In this document: positions 42,300 through 52,796 of the stretch, piece by piece | Numbering within the stretch: position 1 is the first letter of the stretch | How the letters are laid out: each line of letters begins with the position of its first letter | DNA from: Rhizobacter koreensis | GTDB taxonomy: Bacteria > Pseudomonadota > Gammaproteobacteria > Burkholderiales > Burkholderiaceae_C | Length of the DNA stretch: 64,000 bases | Assembly: GCF_013366375.1 (NCBI RefSeq) | Contig: NZ_JABWMJ010000006.1 | Location: 1 to 64,000 of the forward strand | Direction of reading: 5' to 3' | The notes under the pieces: generated by a model | What the model was told of the DNA's origin: nothing | What the model saw: the letters and a program-made list of their open reading frames with translations, nothing else | Database searches by the model: none | Position numbers and translations under genes: made by a program

Positions 42300-44162
42300 A
42301 TGACTTCGTCTTTTCGCAGCTGCGCTCGTCGCGGCACCACTGCGTTCGTCTGTTTCACGCCATTCGTTGTCGTCTCGGCGGCATTTGCCCAGGCTGCCAC
42401 CTCCACCACCCTGGACCCGGTGGTGGTCACCGCCAACCGAACGCCGCAGCCCTTGTCTTCGGTGCTGGCCGACATCTCGGTCGTCGACCGAACGACGATC
42501 GAGCGAAGCGGTGCCGTCGGTGTCGCGGATCTGCTCGCGCGCCTTCCCGGCATCGAGTTCGCCCGCAGCGGTGGCCCCGGCAGCGCCACCAGCGTCTTCG
42601 TGCGCGGTGCCGAGAACCGTCACACCGCCGTCTACATCGATGGCGTGCGTGTCGATTCGCAGTCGACCGGTGGGGCCGTCTGGGAACAGATCCCGCTCGA
42701 CCAGATCGACCGCATCGAAGTGCTGCGCGGCCCCGCTGCCGCCGTCTACGGGTCCGACGCCATCGGCGGCGTGATCCAGTTGTTCACCCGGCGCGGCCGC
42801 GGACCGGCGCAACCGAGCGCATCGCTGACCTACGGCACCTACCGCACGGGCCTCGCCCAGGCGGGCGTCAGCGGGTCCGCCCAAGGCATCGACTACTCGC
42901 TGTCCGCGTCGCACGGTCGCAGCGACGGGTTCGATTCGCGCACGCCCGGGGCCGCCGGCCACAACCCTGACGAGGACGGCTGGCGCCGCAACTCCGTGCG
43001 AGGGCGGGTGGGCTACGAGATCGACGCCGTGCATCGCATCGAAGCGTCGGTGTTGGCGAGCAACCTGCGTTCTCACTACGACGGCTTCACGCCGGGGGCC
43101 GACGACTGGAACCGCCACGCGCTGCGCACCGGCAACGTCGCCTGGCACGGGCGCTGGACGGACGACGCGACGACGCGCCTCCAGCTGGGCCGGACCAGGA
43201 GCACCTACGAGACCCAGCCGAGCTTTTATCGCACCGAGACGACGCTGGGCGACTACACGCTGCAGCACGAGCAGCGCATCGGCCCCAACACCTTCACCGG
43301 AACGCTGGAGCGGCGCGACGACGAACTCCGGAACCCGGCTGTCGCTCCAGGCGTCACGCTCGAAGGCAAGCGCCACCAGAACGCGGTCGGACTCGGCTGG
43401 CGCGGCGACTTCGGCGCGCACGGCTTCCAGGCGCATGTGCGACGCGACGACGACAGCGAATTCGGCGCCAAGAGCACCGGCAGCCTGGCTTGGGGCTGGG
43501 CGTTCCTGCCGCAATGGCGCATGACGGTCGCTGCGGCGAACTCGTTCCGCGTGCCGACGCTTTATCAGCGCTTCAGCCAGTACGGCAACGCCGCGCTCGT
43601 TCCGGAACGCGGCCGCAACGTCGAGCTGGGGCTGCGCTGGGCGGCGGGCACCGACACCGCCGTCAGCCTGGTGGCCTGGCACAACAAGGTGACCAACCTG
43701 ATCGCGTTCGGCGACCCCGGCCCCTGTCCCGACGAGTTCGGCTGCTACGTCAACGTCGGTCGGGCGCGGCTGCGCGGCGTCACGCTTGCCGGCAACACGC
43801 GGCTGGGCGGGGTGACGCTGCGCGGCTCGCTCGACTGGCACGATCCCCGCAACGTGGACACCGACAAGGTGCTGCAGCGCCGGGCGCGCCGTCTCGCCAC
43901 CTTCGGGGCCGAGACGCAACTGGCGGGCTGGAACGTCGGGGCCGACATCCAGGCCGCCGGCAAGCGCTACGAGGACGCGGCGAACACCCAGCGCATGGGC
44001 GGCTACGCGCTGCTCAACGTGTTCGTCAGCAAGGTGCTGGTGCCCGGGCTCACGCTGGAGGGCCGCATCGACAACGTCGGCAACAAGGACTACGAGCTGG
44101 CGCGCAACTACGCGACGGCCGGGCGCAACGGGCAGGTGACGCTGCGCTGGACCACGCCCTGA
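42300..44162 (+). CDS. btuB: TonB-dependent cobalamin receptor
   Basis: The 620-residue protein has a signal peptide, a TonB-box-like stretch (DPVVVTANR, about residue 45), a plug domain (RLPGIEFARSGG, IEVLRGPAAAVYGSDAIGG) and a beta-barrel ending in the aromatic/hydrophobic tail LRWTTP. It brings B12 across the outer membrane with TonB energy. The riboswitch directly upstream and the B12 genes downstream support the substrate. The Met at 42300 fits the signal peptide; a frame open to 42222 would overlap the riboswitch end. Confidence 0.9.
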   Translation: MTSSFRSCARRGTTAFVCFTPFVVVSAAFAQAATSTTLDPVVVTANRTPQPLSSVLADISVVDRTTIERSGAVGVADLLARLPGIEFARSGGPGSATSVFVRGAENRHTAVYIDGVRVDSQSTGGAVWEQIPLDQIDRIEVLRGPAAAVYGSDAIGGVIQLFTRRGRGPAQPSASLTYGTYRTGLAQAGVSGSAQGIDYSLSASHGRSDGFDSRTPGAAGHNPDEDGWRRNSVRGRVGYEIDAVHRIEASVLASNLRSHYDGFTPGADDWNRHALRTGNVAWHGRWTDDATTRLQLGRTRSTYETQPSFYRTETTLGDYTLQHEQRIGPNTFTGTLERRDDELRNPAVAPGVTLEGKRHQNAVGLGWRGDFGAHGFQAHVRRDDDSEFGAKSTGSLAWGWAFLPQWRMTVAAANSFRVPTLYQRFSQYGNAALVPERGRNVELGLRWAAGTDTAVSLVAWHNKVTNLIAFGDPGPCPDEFGCYVNVGRARLRGVTLAGNTRLGGVTLRGSLDWHDPRNVDTDKVLQRRARRLATFGAETQLAGWNVGADIQAAGKRYEDAANTQRMGGYALLNVFVSKVLVPGLTLEGRIDNVGNKDYELARNYATAGRNGQVTLRWTTP

Positions 44163-44191
44163 GTCGCCAGAGACCGGAGAATGCCCGACCC

Positions 44192-45510
44192 ATGGCCGCT
44201 GCCCTCCTGATCGGCGCGCCCGCGTCGGGCCACGGAAAGACCACCGTCGCGGCCGGCCTGGCGCGTCTGCATGCGCGGCGCGGCGCGCGGGTGCGCTGCT
44301 TCAAGTGCGGGCCCGATTTCCTCGATCCGCTCTGGCTCGAGACGGCGAGCGGGCACGCCGCCGATCCGCTCGACCTGTGGATCCAGGGCGAGGCCGACTG
44401 CGCGCGCCGGCTCGCCGACGCCGCCGCCGACGTCGACCTCGTCGTCGTCGAAGGCGCGATGGGGCTGTTCGACGGCGACTCGAGCGGCGCCGACGTCGCG
44501 GCCGCGTTCGATCTCCCGGTGCTCGCGGTGATCGACGCGAGCGCCATGGCGGCCACGTTCGGAGCCGTCGCGCACGGGCTGCAGACCTGGCGTGCGTCGC
44601 TGCCATGGGCGGGCGTTCTCGCCAACCGTGTCGGTGGCGAGGGGCATGCGGCGATGCTGCAGCGCGCCGTGCGCGATCCGATGCACTGGCACGGTCACCT
44701 GCCGCAGAGCGAGGCGCTCCGATGGCCCGAGCGGCATCTCGGCTTGACGATGCCGTCCGAGTCGCCCGAGGCCTCGCGGGCGCTGGACGCGGCGGCCGAC
44801 TGGCTGGAACGCACGCCGCTCGGCCGTGCCCTCGCCGACTGGCCGCCCTGGCGTGCACCGGTGGCCGCCCCGGCAGCGCCGCTACCGCGCTGCCTGCGGG
44901 GCGCCGAATCGCCATCGCACGCGACGCCGCGTTCGCGTTTCTCCACGCCGCCGACATCGAGCTGCTGAAGACGCTCGGTGCCGAGCCGACGTTCTTCGCG
45001 CCGCTGGCCGGCGAGACGCTGCCGCCGTGCGATGCGCTGTGGCTGCCCGGCGGCTACCCTGAGCTGCATGCGGCCGAACTCTCGGCCTGCACCGGGCTGC
45101 GCGAGCAGGTTGCCGCCCACGTGCGGGCCGGCAAGCCCGTGTGGGCCGAATGCGGCGGGATGATGGTCCTGGCCGACCACCTGATCGACGGCACGGGAGC
45201 GGCACACCGCATGTGGGGGCTGCTGCCCGGCGTGGCGACCGTGGGCCGTCACCTGGCGGCGATCGGGCCGCACGAGCTGACGCTGGGCGGCACCGGCGAG
45301 GCGGCGCTGCGCGGTCACAGCTTCCACTGGTCCCGCTTCGAGAGCCCGCTGGTGCCCGTCGCACGCACCCGCCCGGCGCACGGCGAGCGCGCCGCCGGCG
45401 AGCCGTTCTACGAGCACGGCAGCGTGCGCGCGAGCTGGTTCCATCCGTGGCTCGCGTCGTCGCCGCGGCTCGCGGCGCGCCTGTTCGACGCTGCGCCGCC
45501 GACCTCATGA
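44192..45510 (+). pseudogene. cobB: Cobyrinate a,c-diamide synthase, apparently frameshifted
   Basis: The first 235 codons encode the P-loop amidotransferase N-terminus (LIGAPASGHGKTTVAAGLA, KCGPDFLDPLW, VVVEGAMGLFDG). The rest lies in another frame: RRIAIARDAAFAFLHAAD, then the glutaminase triad region WAECGGMMVLAD and HSFHWSRFE. The switch is at the GGGG run 44898-44901, where one extra G would restore one protein of about 439 residues. The enzyme amidates the a and c side chains of cobyrinate using Gln and ATP. Both halves are well conserved, so a sequencing or assembly indel is as likely as a real mutation. Confidence 0.8.
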
Positions 45511-46073
45511 GCGCCGTCACGCACGAACTCCTTCTCGGCGGTGCGCGCAGCGGAAAGTCGCGCACGGCCGAGTCACGCGCCGGCGGCTGGCTGGCGAGCG
45601 ATCCGACCCATCGGGCGACGTTGGTGGCGACGGCGCTCGCCGGCGACCCCGAGATGGCCGCGCGGATCGCCTGGCATCGCGCCGATCGCGGGGCGCGCGT
45701 TCCCGCGCTCGAGACCGTCGAGGCGCCGCAGGCGCTCGGCGCCACGCTCCGGCGTCTCGCGCATCCCCGGCGCCTGCTGGTGGTCGACTGCCTGACGCTG
45801 TGGCTCACGCAGTGCCTGCTTCCGCCTGCAGGCGCGCCCCCGGGCCGGCCCTGGGCGCAGGAGAAGGAGGAGCTGCTGGCGGCGCTGCGACACGGCGCGT
45901 CGCCGGTCGTGCTGGTCTCGAACGAGATCGGCCTCGGGGTCGTGCCGCTCTCGCGCGAGGCCCGGGCATGCGTCGACGCGCTCGGCGAGCTCCACCAGGC
46001 CGTCGCGGCCCTCTGCGGCCGCGTCACGCTCATGGTCGCCGGCTGCGAGCTGCGCGTGAAGGACCTCGCATGA
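45507..46073 (+). CDS. cobU: Adenosylcobinamide kinase / guanylyltransferase
   Basis: The 188-residue protein has the P-loop GGARSGKS, the covalent-GMP region (AWHRADRGARVPALET) and DCLTLWLTQ. It phosphorylates adenosylcobinamide and makes adenosyl-GDP-cobinamide for CobS. The ATG overlaps the cobB stop by four bases. Confidence 0.92.
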   Translation: MSAVTHELLLGGARSGKSRTAESRAGGWLASDPTHRATLVATALAGDPEMAARIAWHRADRGARVPALETVEAPQALGATLRRLAHPRRLLVVDCLTLWLTQCLLPPAGAPPGRPWAQEKEELLAALRHGASPVVLVSNEIGLGVVPLSREARACVDALGELHQAVAALCGRVTLMVAGCELRVKDLA

Positions 46074-46978
46074 ACACGGCGCCGTTCTCGCGCCGCGCCG
46101 TGCTGCGCGGGGCGGCCGCCCTGCTCGGCACCGGCCTCGTGGCGCGCGTGCCGGCGGCCGAGCCGATCGTGGTGCGCGACGACCGCGGCACCGAGCATCG
46201 CTTCAGCGCGCCTCCGCAGCGCATCGTGACGATGCTGCCGTCGTTGACCGAGACCGCCTGGGTGCTCGGGGTCGGCCATCGGCTGGTCGGCGTCGACCGC
46301 TTCTCGAACTGGCCGGCGGAGCTCGCGCGGCTCCCGCACCTGGGTGGCCTCGAGGACGCGCAGATCGAGGCGATCGCGGCGCTCAGGCCCGACGTGATCC
46401 TGGCTTCCACCGCGTCGCGCGCCATGGAGCGACTCGACGTGCTCGGATTCACGATCGTGCGCCTGAAGTCCGAGACCCATGCCGACGTGCGGCGCACGCT
46501 CGACCTGATCGCGCGCCTGCTCGGCACGCCCGACGAGGGCGCGCGCGTCTGGGCGCGCATCGAGCGGGAGCTCGCGACGGCCGCCGCGCGCGTGCCGGCG
46601 AGCGTGCGCGGTCAGCGGGTCTACTTCGAGATCGGCGGCGGCCCTTACGCGGCAGGCACGAGCTCGTTCATCGGCGAGACCTTGAAGCGCCTGGGGATGA
46701 ACAACATCGTGCCTCCCGAGCTCGGGCCATTTCCCAAGCTCAACCCCGAGTACGTGGTCCGCGCCCGGCCCGATCTGATCATGGGCGTGCAGCGCGAGCA
46801 GGCGGCGCTCGTGCAGCGGCCCGGCTGGGGCGCGCTGGCGGCGGTCCGCAACCGCCGCCTTTGCGGTTTCGACGCGGCCGATTACGAGATGCTGATCCGG
46901 CCCGGGCCGCGCCTCGGCGAGGCGGCCGCGCGGCTCGCGGACTGCCTCTCGCGGGTGGCCACGCCCGCGGCCCGATGA
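46070..46978 (+). CDS. btuF: Cobalamin ABC transporter substrate-binding protein
   Basis: The 302-residue protein has a twin-arginine-like signal (SRRAVLRGAA) and the BtuF/FhuD-type periplasmic binding fold (RIVTMLPSLTETAWVLGVG, LRPDVILAS). It should carry corrinoid from the outer-membrane receptor to BtuC. It overlaps its neighbours by four bases each. Confidence 0.88.
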   Translation: MNTAPFSRRAVLRGAAALLGTGLVARVPAAEPIVVRDDRGTEHRFSAPPQRIVTMLPSLTETAWVLGVGHRLVGVDRFSNWPAELARLPHLGGLEDAQIEAIAALRPDVILASTASRAMERLDVLGFTIVRLKSETHADVRRTLDLIARLLGTPDEGARVWARIERELATAAARVPASVRGQRVYFEIGGGPYAAGTSSFIGETLKRLGMNNIVPPELGPFPKLNPEYVVRARPDLIMGVQREQAALVQRPGWGALAAVRNRRLCGFDAADYEMLIRPGPRLGEAAARLADCLSRVATPAAR

Positions 46979-48036
46979 CGAGCGCGGGGATGAGCGAAGT
47001 CGAGCGCGCGGCGAGCGACCCCGACCTCGATCCGGCACGCCGCCGGCGCCTGGTGGCCTTCGTGGCATCGGCTCTCGCGCTGGGTCTGGCCGGCGGGCTG
47101 GCCACCGGCTCGACCGGCTTCGACCTCGCCGCGTTGTGGAACGACCTGCACGGCAGCGACGCGGTGCTGATCCTTGGCCAGATCCGCGCGCCGCGCACGC
47201 TGGGCGCCGCGCTCGTCGGCGCCCTGCTCGGTCTCTCGGGCGCGATCGCGCAGGGTCTCTTCCGCAATCCCCTGGCCGACCCTTACCTGCTCGGCAGTGC
47301 CAGCGGCGCGGGACTCGGCGTGGTGCTGGTGCTCGCCGCCGCCTCGCTGGGCGGCGCGACGATCAGCCTCGCGACCGTCGTGTGGATCGAGCGTGTCGGG
47401 CTGGTCACGGCGGCGTTCGCGGGCTCCGTCATCGGCGTCACCCTGACGCTGACGCTCGCCCGGGGTGCGGTGCAGACGCTGCGCCTGCTGCTTGCCGGCG
47501 TCGTGGTCGGCGTGATGCTCGGGGCGATCAGCGACCTGGTCACGGTCGCCTCGCCGGACGCCCTGCGCGGCAAGCAGGCGTTCATGCTCGGCAGCACCAG
47601 CTTTCTCGGCTGGAGCGCCATCGCGACGATGGGTCTCGGGCTGGCGCTGCTCGCCGCCCTGGCGCAGCGCCACGCGCGCGCGCTCGACGCGCTCACGCTC
47701 GGCGAGGACAGTGCGACCAGCCTCGGCCTCGACCTCGGGCGGGTGCGCCTCGCGCTCGTGCTGATGCTGAGCCTCGGGACGGCGCTGGCCGTCGCCCAGG
47801 CGGGTCTTGTCGCCTTCGTCGGGCTGGTGGCGCCGCACCTGGTACGGCGCCATGCGCCGGGGTCGCACGGCTGGCTGCTGATCGCGAGCGCCGGCATGGG
47901 TGCGGCGTTGCTGCTGGTGGCCGACGTGATCTCTCGCGCCGTGATCGCGCCAGAGGAGCTGCCGGTCGGTGTCGTCACCGCGGTCCTCGGCGGTTGCTAC
48001 CTGTTCGGGCTGCTGAGGCAGCGCGCGGCGTCGTGA
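46975..48036 (+). CDS. btuC: Cobalamin ABC transporter permease
   Basis: The 353-residue protein has about ten helices of the FecCD family, with LRAPRTLGAALVGA-like and GLFRNPLADPYLLGSASGA motifs and GLVAFVGLVAPHLVRR. It forms the membrane channel for corrinoid uptake with the ATPase encoded next. Confidence 0.9.
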   Translation: MTSAGMSEVERAASDPDLDPARRRRLVAFVASALALGLAGGLATGSTGFDLAALWNDLHGSDAVLILGQIRAPRTLGAALVGALLGLSGAIAQGLFRNPLADPYLLGSASGAGLGVVLVLAAASLGGATISLATVVWIERVGLVTAAFAGSVIGVTLTLTLARGAVQTLRLLLAGVVVGVMLGAISDLVTVASPDALRGKQAFMLGSTSFLGWSAIATMGLGLALLAALAQRHARALDALTLGEDSATSLGLDLGRVRLALVLMLSLGTALAVAQAGLVAFVGLVAPHLVRRHAPGSHGWLLIASAGMGAALLLVADVISRAVIAPEELPVGVVTAVLGGCYLFGLLRQRAAS

Positions 48037-48824
48037 GCCGGCCCGCGTCGCTGAGGGCCGGCGACGTCGGCGTGCGTCTGGGCGGCCGCCTCGTGCTCGA
48101 CGGCGTCAACCTGGAGATCGGCGCCGGCTGGACCGCTTTGGTCGGACCGAACGGCGCCGGCAAGTCGACGCTGTTGCGCGCGCTCGCCGGGCTGCAGCCG
48201 CTCTCCCGCGGCGCGGTTCTGCTGGACGGCGAGGACGTGCACCGCATCCGCCCGGCACGGCGCGCCGCGCGCTTGGCCTGGCTCGCGCAGCAGGGCGAGG
48301 TCACCGGCGAGCTCAGCGTGCGCGAGACGGTGGAGCTCGGCCGCATCGCCCACCTGGGCCTCATGGGAACGCCCGGACCGGCCGACCGCGAGGCCGTCGA
48401 TCGCGCCATCGCGCTCACCGAGTGCGGCGCCTGGGAGCGTCGGCGCCTGCACGATCTCTCGGGCGGCGAACGCCAGCGGGTGCTGCTGGCCCGGGTGCTG
48501 GCGACCGAGGCGCCACTGCTGCTGCTCGACGAGCCGACCACGCACCTCGACGCGCCGCACCAGGTGATGCTGACGCGGCTGCTGCGGCGCATCGCCCGCG
48601 GCGAGGACGGACCCCGCGCCGTGCTGAGCGTGCTGCACGACCTGCCGATCGCGCTGCGGGCCGATCGGCTGCTCGTGCTCGAGCGCGGGCGGCTGCGGGC
48701 CGGTGGCGCGCCGACCGATGCGGCCGTGCAGGCCGCTCTCGTCGACGTCTTCGACGGCGCGATCCGCATCGAGGCCGATGCGCGGGGCGCGCCGCGCGTC
48801 GGCCTCACGCTCGACGCCGAATGA
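48033..48824 (+). CDS. btuD: Cobalamin ABC transporter ATPase
   Basis: The 263-residue ATPase has Walker [10 protein letters not shown], the signature LSGGERQRV, Walker [13 protein letters not shown] and the H-loop His. It powers BtuC. The GTG at 48033 overlaps the btuC stop. Confidence 0.92.
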   Translation: MSRPASLRAGDVGVRLGGRLVLDGVNLEIGAGWTALVGPNGAGKSTLLRALAGLQPLSRGAVLLDGEDVHRIRPARRAARLAWLAQQGEVTGELSVRETVELGRIAHLGLMGTPGPADREAVDRAIALTECGAWERRRLHDLSGGERQRVLLARVLATEAPLLLLDEPTTHLDAPHQVMLTRLLRRIARGEDGPRAVLSVLHDLPIALRADRLLVLERGRLRAGGAPTDAAVQAALVDVFDGAIRIEADARGAPRVGLTLDAE

Positions 48825-48840
48825 ACCCGAGGAGCCCCTG

Positions 48841-49407
48841 ATGGACATCGTCGCCCCGCCCGCCGCACCCGGAGCCAAGGCCACCGGCGAACGCCGCGGG
48901 CTGGTGATCGTCCATACCGGCCACGGGAAGGGCAAGAGCACCGCCGCGTTCGGCCTCGCGTTGCGTGCCCACGGACGCGGCAAGCCGGTCAGGATCTACC
49001 AGTTCATGAAGGTACCGTCGGCACGCTTCGGCGAGCACCGCGTGTTCGAGACGCTCGGCGTGCCGATCGAGGGACTCGGCGACGGCTTCAGCTGGAAGAG
49101 CCGCGACCTCGAGCACAGCGCGCAGCTGGCGCGCGACGGCTGGCTGCGGGCCGAAGCGACGATCCGCGCCGGCACGCACTTCCTCGTCGTGCTCGACGAG
49201 ATCATGTATCCGCTGCGCTACGGGTGGCTGCCGCTGCAGCCGGTGCTCGACGCGCTGCGTGAGCGCCCCCCGCAAGTGCATGTGGTGCTGACCGGCCGCA
49301 ACGCACCGGACGAACTGGTGGCGCTGGCCGACACCGTGACCGAGATGGCGCCGGTCAAGCACCATCACCAGGCCGGCGTGCCGGCCCAGCGCGGCATCGA
49401 GGACTGA
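48841..49407 (+). CDS. cobO: Cob(I)yrinic acid a,c-diamide adenosyltransferase
   Basis: The 188-residue protein is a CobO/BtuR-type adenosyltransferase: P-loop [23 protein letters not shown] and [10 protein letters not shown]. It adds the upper adenosyl ligand to reduced corrinoids. AGGAG precedes the start. Confidence 0.92.
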   Translation: MDIVAPPAAPGAKATGERRGLVIVHTGHGKGKSTAAFGLALRAHGRGKPVRIYQFMKVPSARFGEHRVFETLGVPIEGLGDGFSWKSRDLEHSAQLARDGWLRAEATIRAGTHFLVVLDEIMYPLRYGWLPLQPVLDALRERPPQVHVVLTGRNAPDELVALADTVTEMAPVKHHHQAGVPAQRGIED

Positions 49408-49411
49408 CGCC

Positions 49412-50308
49412 GTGGCCGCGGGTGCACTGCTGCTGGCGTGGGCGCTCGATGCCGCCTTCGGCGAGCCCCGCAACGCGTGGCATCCCGTGGCGTGGCTCGG
49501 CCGCGCGCTGCGGCCGCTCGGCGCCCGGCTGCCGGCGCTCGCGCCGCGACCCGCATTCGCCCTCGGCGCCTGCGCCTGGAGCGGCGCGGTCGTGGCGGTG
49601 GGGCTGCTGGCCTGGGGCGTGCAGGCCTGGATCGATGGCCTCCCGGGCTGGCTCGCGCTGCCTGCGCTGGCGCTGGCCTTGAAGCCGGCATTCGCATGGT
49701 CGATGCTCAAGGACGAAGTCCGCGCCGTCGAGGCCGCGCTCGGACACGGGCTGGACGCGGGGCGGGCGCGCCTCGCGCGGCTGTGCAGCCGTGACGTGAC
49801 CACGCTCGATGCCACCGCGGTGCGCGAAACCGCGGTCGAGGCGCTCGCCGAGAACTTCAACGACTCGCTCGTCGCGCCGCTGTTCTGGTTCGTGGTGGCC
49901 GGTCTGCCGGGCGCCTGGATCTGGCGCACCGCCAACACGCTGGACGCGATGTGGGGCTATCGGGGGCGCTGGGAGTGGGCCGGCAAGTGGGCCGCACGCG
50001 CCGACGACGTGCTCGGCTGGATCCCCGCGCGGCTCGCTGCGGCGCTGTTGTGGAGCCCGTCGGTCGCGCTCAAGCCATGGCGCGACGAAGCCCGGCAAAC
50101 CCCCTCGCCGAACGGCGGCTGGCCGATGGCGACGATGGCGCTGCGGCTCGGCGTCCGCCTCGGCAAGCCGGGCGTCTACGTGCTCAACCGGACGGGCAGC
50201 AGCGTCGACGGCAAGGTCGTCGCGCGATCCTTGCAGCTCGCCGAGCGGGCGGCGCGGGCGGCCTTCGTCGGCGCCGGCGTCGCGCTGTGGTGGCGGGCCG
50301 CGCGATGA
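49412..50308 (+). CDS. cbiB: Adenosylcobinamide-phosphate synthase
   Basis: The 298-residue membrane protein of the CbiB/CobD family shows GEPRNAWHPVAWLGR and RDVTTLDATAVRETAVEALAEN split by the helices of the family. It joins aminopropanol phosphate to adenosylcobyric acid. GTG start at 49412. Confidence 0.9.
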   Translation: MAAGALLLAWALDAAFGEPRNAWHPVAWLGRALRPLGARLPALAPRPAFALGACAWSGAVVAVGLLAWGVQAWIDGLPGWLALPALALALKPAFAWSMLKDEVRAVEAALGHGLDAGRARLARLCSRDVTTLDATAVRETAVEALAENFNDSLVAPLFWFVVAGLPGAWIWRTANTLDAMWGYRGRWEWAGKWAARADDVLGWIPARLAAALLWSPSVALKPWRDEARQTPSPNGGWPMATMALRLGVRLGKPGVYVLNRTGSSVDGKVVARSLQLAERAARAAFVGAGVALWWRAAR

Positions 50309-51318
50309 ATGCCGCGCCGCGCGTTCACGGCGGGGCCGACGCCGACGGCGCTGCCCGCTGGGACTTCTCCACCTGCGCCAACGCGGCGGGGCCGTGCGAG
50401 TCGGCGTGGGCGGCGGCGCGCGACGCCGACCTGCAGCGCTACCCCGGACCCGGCCGCGCACGCGGTGCGCGAGGCGCTCGCCGCGCTGCACGAGGTGGAG
50501 CCCTGGCGCATTCTCCCGGCCGCGAGCGCCAGCGAGTTCATCCAGCGCATCACGGGCGTCGGCGAACGGCTCTGGCCGGGTGCGGTCGCGGTGCCGAAGC
50601 ACGCCTACGGCGACTACGCGATCGCCGCCGCCGCATGGGGGCGCGCGCTGGCGCCCGACGGCGCAAGTCCCGGCGGCTTTGCCGGCGACGTCACCCTGCG
50701 CTGGGTCGCGGAGCCGTCGAGTCCGCTCGGAATCGATGCGCCCCGCCGCCCGATGCGGGCACGCGGCCGACGGTTCTCGATGCCGTGTACCCGCCGCTGC
50801 GTCTGGCCGGCCGCTCGACCTGGACCGCAGCGGACTGCGATCGCGCGTTCGTGCTGCACAGCCCCAACAAGGCGCTGGGCCTGACCGGCATCCGCGGCGC
50901 GTACGCCGTGGCGCCCGGCACGGCGGGCTACGACGTGCCCGCCTGGTGCCGTGCCCTGGAGGCCGCGGCGCCGTCGTGGCCGCTGTCGGCGCAGGCCGAC
51001 GCGCTGCTGCGTGGCTGGGCCGGCCGCGACGTGCAGCAGTGGGTGGCCGATTCGCACGCGACGCTGGCGCACTGGAAGGCGCTCCTGCAGCAGGAACTCG
51101 GCGCCCGCGGCTTCACCCAGCGCGCCAGCTCGACGCCGTACCGGTGCGTGCGACCGCCGCTGGCCATCGAACCGCGTCGGCTGCGCCGGCACGGCGTCGC
51201 GGTGCGCGACGCGGCGTCGTTCGGCCTGCCGGGCTGGTGGCGCGTCTCGGCGCAGCCGCCGCGCGCCGCCCGTGCGCTGCTGCAGGCGATCGACCTTGAG
51301 GTCGGGGGTCGTCCATGA
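50305..51318 (+). pseudogene. cobC: Threonine-phosphate decarboxylase-like aminotransferase, two compensating frameshifts
   Basis: The first part (WDFSTCANAAGPCESAW) and the last 190 codons (VLHSPNKALGLTGIRGAYA with the PLP lysine) are in one frame. The middle 100 codons (VREALAALHEVEPWRILPAA, PKHAYGDYAIAAAAWGR) are in another. The frame is lost at the CCCC run 50442-50445 (one base too many) and regained at CCCC 50741-50744 (one base too few). Without them the protein is about 337 residues and would make the aminopropanol moiety. Two opposite errors in C-runs suggest sequencing indels rather than decay. Confidence 0.8.
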
Positions 51319-52793
51319 AGCGCGCTGCCCTGATGGTGTGGGGCGCGAGCAGCGGCGCCGGCAAGAGCCTGCTCACGACGGCGCTGTGTCGCTGGGCCGC
51401 GCGCCAGGGCCTCGACGTGGCGCCGTTCAAGGCGCAGAACATGAGCAACAACGCCCGCGTGGTTCCCGTCGACCCTGCCGATCCGGACAGCCGGCTCGGC
51501 GAGATCGGCTCGGCGCAGTACTTCCAGGCGCTGGCCGCGCGGGTGCCGCCGAGCGTCGATATGAACCCCGTGCTGCTCAAGCCCGAACGCGACACCGCGA
51601 GCCGGGTCGTGGTGCACGGGCAGGTCGACGCCGAGCTGTCTCGCCTGCCGTGGCGCGAGCGCAGCCGCGTGCTCGCGGCGGTCGCGCGGGAGAGCTTCGA
51701 TCGGCTGACCGGGCGGCACGGGCGCATCGTGATCGAGGGCGCGGGCTCGCCGGCCGAGATCAACCTGGCGCCGCACGACTACGTCAACCTCGACGCCGCC
51801 CGCTGGGCGCGCGAGCACGGCGCGCTGCATGCCATGCTGGTGGCGGACATCGACCGCGGCGGCGCATTCGCGCATCTGCACGGGACCTGGGCCCTGCTGC
51901 CCGACGACCTGCGCCCGGTACTCGCCGGCTTCGTGCTCAACAAGTTTCGCGGCGACGCCGCGCTGCTGGCACCCGGGCCCGCTCAGCTGCAGGCGCTGAC
52001 CGGCGTTCCGCTGCTCGGGGTGCTGCCGATGCGGCGCGACCATGGACTGCCGGACGAAGATGGCGTCCACGCTGCGCCCCGCACGGACTCGGGCGGACCG
52101 CGCATCGCGATCGTCGCCTGGCCGCACATCAGCAACCTGGACGAGTTCCAGTCGCTCGCCGAAGTCGCGACGCTGCGCTGGGCGCGCAACGCGGCCGAGC
52201 TCGCCGACGCCGACTGGATCATCCTGCCGGGCAGCAAGCAGGTCAGCGGCGATCTGGCCTGGCTGCGCGAGCAGGGCCTCGACCGCTGCATCGTCGAGCA
52301 CGTGCGGCGCGGGCGGCCGCTGCTCGGCATCTGCGGAGGCCAGCAGATCCTCGGCCGCACCCTCGACGATCCCGGCGGCGTCGACGGCGAGCCGCACGGA
52401 CCGCTGCCGGGGCTCGGGCTGCTGCCGCTCGCCACGCGATACGCGGCGCCCAAACGGCTGCGCGCAGCGGCCGTGCATTTCGACACCCTGACCTCGCCCT
52501 GGCAGGCGCTGACCGGCCGATCCCTGCCGGCTTACGAGATCCGCTGTGGTCGCACCACCGTCGACGTCGACGGCGCCGTGGCAGTCGTGCACGACGCCCA
52601 CGGTCAGCCGATCGGCTGGCAGGCGGGCGCGACGCTCGGCCTTGCCGTGCACGGCCTGTTCGAGGACGCGGCCACGCTGCACGCGCTGTTCGGCCGACAC
52701 GTGCGCACGCTCGACGCCCGCTTCGACGCACTGGCCGATCTGGTCGAGGACCACCTCGGCGCGGCGACCCTGCGCACGCTGCTCGAGGCCTGA
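51315..52793 (+). CDS. cobQ: Cobyric acid synthase
   Basis: The 492-residue amidotransferase has the N-terminal synthetase part (GASSGAGKSLLTTALCRWAA, PFKAQNMSNNARV) and the C-terminal glutaminase (LLGICGGQQILGRTL, late His in GLAVHGLFED). It amidates the remaining four side chains to cobyric acid. It overlaps cobC by four bases. Confidence 0.93.
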   Translation: MKRAALMVWGASSGAGKSLLTTALCRWAARQGLDVAPFKAQNMSNNARVVPVDPADPDSRLGEIGSAQYFQALAARVPPSVDMNPVLLKPERDTASRVVVHGQVDAELSRLPWRERSRVLAAVARESFDRLTGRHGRIVIEGAGSPAEINLAPHDYVNLDAARWAREHGALHAMLVADIDRGGAFAHLHGTWALLPDDLRPVLAGFVLNKFRGDAALLAPGPAQLQALTGVPLLGVLPMRRDHGLPDEDGVHAAPRTDSGGPRIAIVAWPHISNLDEFQSLAEVATLRWARNAAELADADWIILPGSKQVSGDLAWLREQGLDRCIVEHVRRGRPLLGICGGQQILGRTLDDPGGVDGEPHGPLPGLGLLPLATRYAAPKRLRAAAVHFDTLTSPWQALTGRSLPAYEIRCGRTTVDVDGAVAVVHDAHGQPIGWQAGATLGLAVHGLFEDAATLHALFGRHVRTLDARFDALADLVEDHLGAATLRTLLEA

Positions 52794-52796
52794 CGC

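Noticed and set aside
44880..44910. Programmed ribosomal frameshift in cobB
   Set aside because: No slippery heptamer or downstream stem is evident; a run-length indel is simpler.
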